Shown one piece after another: positions 58,130 through 64,000 of a DNA stretch of 64,000 nucleotides. The stretch's first letter is position 1. Each line of letters opens with the position of its first letter. The stretch spans positions 36,240,166 through 36,304,165 of the forward strand of contig CAIIXF020000011.1 of the NCBI GenBank assembly GCA_903813345.2, in the 5' to 3' direction. The position numbers and the translations under genes were made by a program. The notes below the pieces were generated by a model. That model had not been told where the DNA came from and ran no database searches. It saw only the letters and a list, made by a program, of their open reading frames with translations. This DNA comes from Owenia fusiformis (lineage: Eukaryota; Annelida; Polychaeta; Sabellida; Oweniidae).

Positions 58130-58439
58130 TATTATATCTGATGGCTAATACACATCAGTACATACATATTTACACACATTTATTTGTAAAAAATTTTCAA
58201 GCATCTGTTAGTAAAATATTGCATTCTTTATGTCAATACAGGATATATGCTAGAGAAATTCTGTATTGGCATGAAACGTCTGTCTTCCAAGTTGGCCAAT
58301 AGATTTCAGTAGATTCAAGTTCCCGTGGTTTATGCCCTTAGCCAATATTGCCCATGCTGCACATACCTACCCAAATTAAATAGGCTTTAAGTCTGAATTA
58401 TCCCATGCCAGTTGACATAAGTTAAATATATCACGCAAA

Positions 58440-58655
58440 TATTGCGATCAAAAACAAAATTTTCTTTGTTCTGCTGATACACCCAAACAATTGTGGATTC
58501 AACTACACGAAAAGAATGCTAAAAAAATACCAAGAAATCTATTGAAGTAGGTATCTTAAGTGTAAGAAGCGTAGAAAATTCTCCCATGTTGTAATCGTAC
58601 AGGCAAAAGATTGAGAGCTCCCCCCTTGAGACGTTCTCAGGACTATAGTCACAGG
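58440..58655 (+). repeat. Solo arm of the foldback family found at 61222-61807
   Basis: Matches the right arm of that element in order: GATCAAAAACAAAATTTTC, GTGGATTCAACTACACGAAA, TCTATTGAAGTAGGTATCTT, GTTGTAATCGTACAGGCAAA, TCAGGACTATAGTCACAGGA. The left arm is absent here. Confidence 0.75.
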
Positions 58656-58668
58656 ATTAACATCAGCG

Positions 58669-59425
58669 CTACATCAACGATCTGCTTGACATTGATGAAA
58701 GCGAAATCATAAATGAGAATGTTCAGCACAAAGGCATTACCAAATGCTTCTGGAGCTACATAAAGTCTAAACGCAAAGATGCATCAGGTATCAGCGTGCT
58801 GCGTAACAATGATGGCGACGAAATAACAGACGCCGCCCAGAAAGCAAACATCCTCAATGACCAATACAATTCTGTATTCACAGATGAGGATGCTACTCTA
58901 CCGACAATGGTACCCAGTCAAATTCCTGAAATGCCAAATATCAAAATTTCAACAAAAGGAATTCACAAATTGCTAACTGGCCTTAATCCATCAAAAGCTA
59001 CTGGACCTGATCTTATTCCAACTAGGGTCCTGGAGGAATGCAGTGAGAGCATATCACCATTCCTTCAAATAATTTTTCAACAGTCTATCGATGAAGGCTT
59101 TGTGCCTATGGACTGGAAACATGCCAATGTTACTGCTATCTACAAAAAGGAAGGAAGAGATGAGGCTGTGAATTACAGGCCTGTATCTCTGACATCAGTT
59201 CTATGTAAAATAATGGAACATACATGTATATTCCTAATCATGTTATGGCCCACTTTGACCTCTATGAAATTCTAGTAAACTTCCAACATGGATTCAGGTC
59301 AAAGCACTCATGTGAAAGTAAACCCAACTTGTCAATACAATAGAGAATATAGCTTGGGCCCTCGACAATAATAAACAAACAGACATGTTGGTGTTAGACT
59401 TTTCCAAAGAATATGGTAATACCTG
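58669..59425 (+). pseudogene. Non-LTR retrotransposon reverse-transcriptase remnant
   Basis: Plus-strand homology starts at about 58669 (RYINDLLDIDESEI, then FWSYIKSKRKD) and continues in the ORF 58796-59275: NDQYNSVFTDED, then GLNPSKATGPDLIPTRVL, then GFVPMDWKHANVTAIYKKE and NYRPVSLTSVLCKIMEH. These are the linker and first reverse-transcriptase blocks (fingers domain) of jockey/CR1-type elements. After a frame change, FQHGFRSKHSCES and LVLDFSKEYG follow, the latter at the block that should precede the catalytic YADD box. The catalytic box, C-terminus and endonuclease are absent. A truncated, dead copy. Confidence 0.85.
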
Positions 59426-60483
59426 GTGACATCTTAGACTGTGACAGTCTAAGTAGTTTTAAATCATCATACTATGCCTATGTCAATAACTGCATAAGGT
59501 GTGTTTTTAATATAGATCTATGTTTTAATGTTTAAGGTCCCCAGTGCACCGCAACAAGCTTGCACTACTGGTAAAGAGGGGTGTCAATGCGGTAGCCTGA
59601 CAGTCGCCCCAAGGTATTTCAACATAAAGGGACTTCCTAGGGTACAGGGGCCAACCAGGAAGGTTCCTTTCAATTTTAAAATGAGTTGTAAACAATAGAT
59701 CTATTTTTAAATGTTAAGGTTTTAAATCACATTCTATTCAAATTCTATCACTGTTAAATTATATATCTGCTTTACATGGGCTTATTAGCCTTTTGCAGAT
59801 TACTGACATAGACATAAAGTCTGACCTTTCGAAGGCTGAAATCCTTTGTTCAAGTTCAAGTCAAGATTTGTTCAGGATTGGAAGCTGCCCTACCGGTTTA
59901 TGTAGCATTTGTGCAACAAGAATATAAATTATCTTACCTATATAGATTTTCGTCTATTTTCTCAAGATTCAAAACTGTATTTGTCAATGATTTCTCCAAA
60001 TCGATTTCTCCTCGACTTTGGCCGGACGCCATTTTTTATTATTAATGTAATCCGATAAATATACGAACAATAATCTTTTTGCGAGTGATCATCCACAAAG
60101 GTGATATGTGACATAAGTGAGTTGATTAATCATAGAAAAGGGTTTTTGCTAGGGCAAAGCCGATTTTTTATTCCTAAATATAATCTTTTACTCTAAAATA
60201 AAGTGATGCAAACTCTAGTAAAAGAGCAAGTAATATGCGAAGTTATCATTTGTTCGTAAATATAATGCAATCAATTATGCCGCCTCTTATTCAGTCTGTA
60301 AATCATGTAAATTCAGTGCAAAATCTTCTTCCTGGGCCTATGTGCAGTGCTATCTTCCATCAAGTGATAAACTCACTGCGTCGAGTGTTCAGACGACAAC
60401 ATTACAGTGTCTAGGATATAGATGAAGAAAACACTCGAGATAAATCGGTAAGCAATGATTGGCATCCTACAATGTCAGTTGTA
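59426..60483. other. Non-coding stretch
   Basis: No gene recognised. It includes a GC-richer segment at 59540-59670 (CCCCAGTGCACCGCAACAAG) that looks like part of a dispersed element, without visible ends. Confidence 0.4.
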
Positions 60484-61055
60484 CAGTGGGGGACAAAAAT
60501 AAAACTCAACGTTCACAAGTTGTCATATGAGCTAATTTCCAAGTTTCGTGTCTCAAACTCTCCCAAGCGGTAGAAAAATAATTCCCGTTCACTAAAGTAG
60601 CACAATAAATGAATCCAAAGCTTCATACCTGCAAATAATGGATAAATTCCTACCAAATCGAATGAATGTTTTCATGAATCGCCATGTTTGTTATCCAAGG
60701 AAGGTTGACTCCCAGAATGCAACATCAGTAACCATATTTACTCATGACAGGTTTCAAAATGGCGGAACAGCATTTTGAAAGCTGGCACGTGACATGTTGC
60801 ATTCTGGGAGCCAATCCTCCGTTCCGGCGCAATCGGGCGACAAAATCACCTCAACATTTGAAGAGTCGGCAAAACATGTGAATATCCACTTCAACTTTTG
60901 AAGTTCTTATTTGTCATTAGGGACACAAATTCCACTATATTTGGACTTACTCAGACGGAGAAAATAGAGCACTGAATACACTGAGGTAAGAATTTATTAC
61001 ATGTGCGACAGCATGTAATTTTCATAGCTTTTGCAATTCTTTATGATCCCCACTG
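60484..61055. mobile_element. TA-flanked element, intact copy
   Basis: Starts CAGTGGGGGACAAAAATAAA and ends GATCCCCACTG, with TA on both sides (60482-60483, 61056-61057). An inner inverted pair, CCCAGAATGCAACAT near 60710 against ATGTTGCATTCTGGG near 60793, folds the centre. No ORF. A second copy is 61168-62615. Confidence 0.75.
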
Positions 61056-61221
61056 TAAATGATACTTTCCTGAAAAAAGCAACACATGCCTTCATTCTTT
61101 ATTTTGTACCAGAAAATAACATGTACAGGCCATTTTTTACCAAAATGTTATTTTCCATCTGTACCTTAAAGTGAGGACCAAAAATAAATCTCAACCATCA
61201 AAAGTTGTCACAATTTATTCC

Positions 61222-61807
61222 GTGCCAGGACTATAGGACTAGTCCTGGTTATTTAGTTTGCACAAAGCTATCTCCTGATGGCTATGTGCAAATATAGTAA
61301 AGTTCTGGAATGAGCCAATGCTTTTGCCTGTACGATTACAACTTGGAAGAATTATCTTCGCCCCTTACACTTTAGATACTTACTTCAATAGATTCCTTGG
61401 TATTTTAGCATTCTTTTTGTGTAGTTGAATCCAAAATTGTTTGGGTTTATCGGCAGAACGAAGAAATTTTTGTTTTTGATCGCAATATTTGCATGTAATA
61501 TTTAACTTATCAACCGTCAAATTCCTCCATTTTTGGAACTTCCGGGCAAGTCAAACGGGGAATCCCCTTTTTAATCCAACCGCCATCTTTGAAAGTGATG
61601 GAATCTCTATCGATCAAAAACGAAAATTTCTTCGTTCTGCCGATAAACCCAGACAATTTTGGATTCAACTACACGAAAAGAATGCTAAGATACCAAGGAA
61701 TCTATTGAAGTAGGTATCTAAAGTGTAAGGGGCGAAGATCATTCTCCCAAGTTGTAATCATACAGTCAAAAGCATTGGCTCGTTCCAGGACTATAGTCAT
61801 GGCACAG
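61222..61807. mobile_element. Foldback element inserted in the second copy
   Basis: The left end GTGCCAGGACTATA is inverted at the right (CAGGACTATAGTCATGGCAC). Long arms pair: TTCAATAGATTCCTTGGTAT and GTGTAGTTGAATCCAAAATT on the left against AATTTTGGATTCAACTACAC and ATACCAAGGAATCTATTGAA on the right. The flanking words TTGTCACAA and AGTCACAA may be the target duplication. No coding content beyond short ORFs. Confidence 0.8.
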
Positions 61808-62185
61808 GATAAGTCACAATGAGCTAAATTCTTAGTTTCCTGTCTCAAAATCGCCCAAGCGGTAGAAAACTCTAAGTAGCACAATAAATGAATCCAAAGC
61901 TTCATACCTGCAAATGATGGATAAATCCCTACCAAATCAAACAAATGTTTTCATGAATCGCCATGTTTGTAATCCAAGGAGGATTGACTTCCAGAATGCA
62001 ACATCAGTTAACCTTATTTACTCGTTTACATGTTGCATACTGGGAGCCAATCCACATTGCGGCGCAATCAGGCTATAAAATTACCTCAACATTTGAAGAG
62101 TCAGCATTAACATGTGAATATCCACTTCAAATTCTTAAGTTCTTATTTGTCATTATGGACACAAATTCCACTATATCTGGACTTA

Positions 62186-62503
62186 TTATATCTTTTATTG
62201 ACTCTTTAGATGTCATATCATGACATATTAGTCACTAAGGTAGAGCAGTTCTTCCCATTGTCGAGTTGAAGAACTGGTATCTTTATCCTGGCTAGAACCA
62301 TAGACAATTCTAGCCAGCGCAAGCCTTTAATCGAGTCAGCAGCACTCTAGTAATCGCCGGTATAGGTCAGCAGTCATAGGTCAAAGACAAATCACAAGAA
62401 GTGCTGTGACCTGGGTTTGAACCCAAGACCTCTACTTTTCAGCATGAAGCCAGACTTCCTGCTTTTCAGACCAATGCCTTAACCACTACACCAACCCGGC
62501 GAA
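62186..62503 (-). mobile_element. tRNA-derived SINE
   Basis: On the minus strand the head (from 62503) reads CGCCGGGTTGGTGTAGTGGT + TAAGGCATTGG, a box A-like promoter half. About 50 bases on comes GGGTTCAAACCC, a box B match, so the head is tRNA-like; the 3' body then runs left to about 62186. GACTTA stands directly on both sides (62180-62185 and 62504-62509), and the sister element (60484-61055) has one GGACTTA at the empty site, so the copy is delimited. The spacing between boxes is longer than in a true tRNA gene and the anticodon arm is not intact. Confidence 0.85.
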
Positions 62504-62752
62504 GACTTACTAGGACTGAGAAAATAGAGCACTGAATACACTGAGGTAAGAATTTATTAAATGTGTGACAGCATGTAATTTTCATAGCTTTTGTAATTCT
62601 TTTTGTTCCCCACTGTATATTACTATCAAGATATGAGACATTACTACACTGGATAAATATATCTCAAATAACATAGGACAATACAGATTAATATTTATGT
62701 GTGGAATGCTAAGTTAGTAAAAACTACTCACAGGACATCCTAGTACAGGTCT

Positions 62753-63970
62753 TTAATAGACGAGACAGGACACCACAGATACAGAATTACTCAAGATCGG
62801 ATACATCTTGTCTAATAACATATAATTAATAACTAAACATAAATTATAGATTTCAATGATTTGGCACCTAAGGGGGGCATCTGCAGCGTGGGCAACTATT
62901 GTATTTATAACCACACTGCAAACTGGCCCAAAAGTGCCCGCAATGAAAATAAAAATAAAGAAAACAAAAAGGTAACAGTATTGTCTTTGATCCTCATCAA
63001 TTTCCAAATATAATTTGTATGCATCTGAAGCCCAATCACCTTGCTTTTGAATGAACTCTCCAGGTAGTCCAATTTTGAAGGCAAAGGTGGCGCCACCCCT
63101 GCGGAAACTATGACTTGTGTAACATTCACTATGCACTCCCAAGTGTTTCAGTTTTAGCCTAAGTGAAGAAACAAAGGAGTTGGCCGTGATCACGCCCGGT
63201 GACCGTACAAAAATGATGGAGGGGATTGGGTAATTTCTGCAAGAAAACTCAACAAATTTGGAAGATTTATTTTTTCAAGAGAAAATGGATAACTAAATTA
63301 CCAAATGAATAGGCGCAGTGCATGGCAAAATATGTTAGGTCATCTAGTATCTTTTTTGAACTGATACCCTTCTAAGATATGAGATCTATTAAAAAAGGCG
63401 CATCATCACCAAAGTGCAAAAGTCAATGTTTTTGCTATTAATCGGGCAACAATGGTCTACACGACCTGTAATAAATAGGTATAAGGGACGTTATTATCAC
63501 AAATAATGACAATTGCTCACTTTTTAAAGTTAGTTTCCATGCGTTCCATGATGAACTCCCCAGGGGCAAAGGTAAAAGCGGGTGAATCCGATTTAACTGG
63601 TACCCTTCTGAATAATTCTTTGAGAAGACGGACTGGGCAAATAGAACTGTGGGGTATTTGAGAAAGAGGGATTCTGACTTTTCTAGATACAGTTTGATTG
63701 GTTTTGCTCCATTTAAGGTTTACCTAAACCACCTCTTCTTCAATAAGGAAATCGCCTCTGGAGAGATGTTTGTTACAGTCATATCTGTATTTAGAAGGAG
63801 GAACTACACTGTATGTCAGATTTCCTAGCAAAAAGGAAGAAAGCTACTACCCAGGAAGTGCATAATGCATGTTCTTTTAGATTTGTTAAATCCAAAATAG
63901 AGACTAATTGCTTTAAAATTGTAGGAGTCATAGGTTCCCCCTGGATAGGGTGTGTGGGGATTTTTTTTGT
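62753..63970 (-). pseudogene. Crypton/DIRS-like tyrosine recombinase, spliced but disabled
   Basis: Minus strand. Exon A (63521 to about 63970) encodes LKEHALCTSWVVAFFLFARK + SDIQCS, with the box I arginine, then after a one-base frame change PPSKYRYDCNKHLSRGDFLI, then EEEVV, a TAG stop (63724-63726), and VNLKWSKTNQTVSRKVRIPL. Intron 63237-63520 has donor GTGAGC and acceptor TTCTTGCAG, and the frame matches across it. Exon B contains SHSFRRGGATFAFKIGLPGE (HxxR box) and GDWASDAYKLYLEID with the catalytic tyrosine. Beyond that the ORF continues into an unusual hydrophobic tail (to 62753) that is unlikely to be original. With one stop and one frameshift the copy cannot make a full enzyme. The N-terminal half lies beyond the window or is lost. 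Family assignment is from motif memory. Confidence 0.75.
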
Positions 63971-64000
63971 ACCCCCATTAATTGAAATTTAGCGTCTATA

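Larger units (their letters stand above)
61168..62615. mobile_element. Second copy of the TA-flanked element, broken by two insertions
   Basis: Same order of blocks as 60484-61055: AGTGAGGACCAAAAATAAAT at the start, GAATCCAAAGCTTCATACCT, ATGTTTTCATGAATCGCCAT, GAGCACTGAATACACTGAGG and TTCCCCACTG at the end. A foldback (61222-61807) separates its first 50 bases from the rest, and a SINE (62186-62503) sits near its right end. Confidence 0.75.

Noticed and set aside
62407-62502. tRNA gene
   Set aside because: Box A and B words are present, but box spacing and stems do not fit a tRNA; GACTTA duplications and a body show it is a SINE.

Overview
The window looks like nuclear DNA of an invertebrate animal. 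It is AT-rich, its genes are split by introns with ordinary GT/AG sites, and most of the space is occupied by small DNA transposons, foldback elements, minisatellites, one tRNA-derived SINE and pieces of older mobile genes. A marine, possibly lophotrochozoan, host is a guess; nothing here fixes the species.

Layout. (1) 1-32400 is almost wholly repeats. Two arms of one repeat, 1821-5519 and 27773-30293, lie in opposite orientation around a 22-kb interior, and each arm carries an insertion that the other lacks. The interior holds a Tc1/mariner-like element inside an older foldback (6838-7711), a palindrome built of palindromes (9290-10760), a decayed plus-strand spectrin-repeat gene that looks like nesprin (exons at 13222-16902), a Crypton-like N-terminal exon on the minus strand (15464-15775), a short-unit minisatellite (18262-19050) and two elements of the CAGGGTGTCC terminal-repeat family (17382-18197, 23440-24451). 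(2) 32410-33846 (minus) is an intact 478-residue ORF of unknown function with an upstream non-coding exon. (3) 39800-44848 (minus) holds seven exons of peroxisomal acyl-CoA thioesterase 8, ending in a PTS1-type AKL. One intron contains about 2.4 kb of a 29/30-bp minisatellite whose unit copies the gene's own 5' splice site. (4) 46739-49075 and 51351-53888 (minus) are tandem paralogous C2H2 zinc-finger genes with 18 and 20 fingers. (5) 54049-64000 is again mobile DNA: an 18-bp minisatellite, a TA-flanked MITE, a non-LTR reverse-transcriptase remnant, two copies of a TA-flanked element (one broken by a foldback and a SINE) and a spliced but disabled tyrosine-recombinase gene running to the window edge.

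Only four genes look intact or nearly so: ACOT8 (first exon not found), the two zinc-finger genes and the unknown 478-residue gene. They are all on the minus strand and show no sign of working together. The zinc-finger proteins are probable DNA-binding regulators; ACOT8 hydrolyses acyl-CoA esters in peroxisomes.

The observation I rate highest is the ACOT8 intron. The exon 3 end plus donor site (TTAGA|GTATGT-like) appears to have been amplified about 84 times directly downstream of the true donor, so the transcript would carry dozens of near-copies of one 5' splice site.
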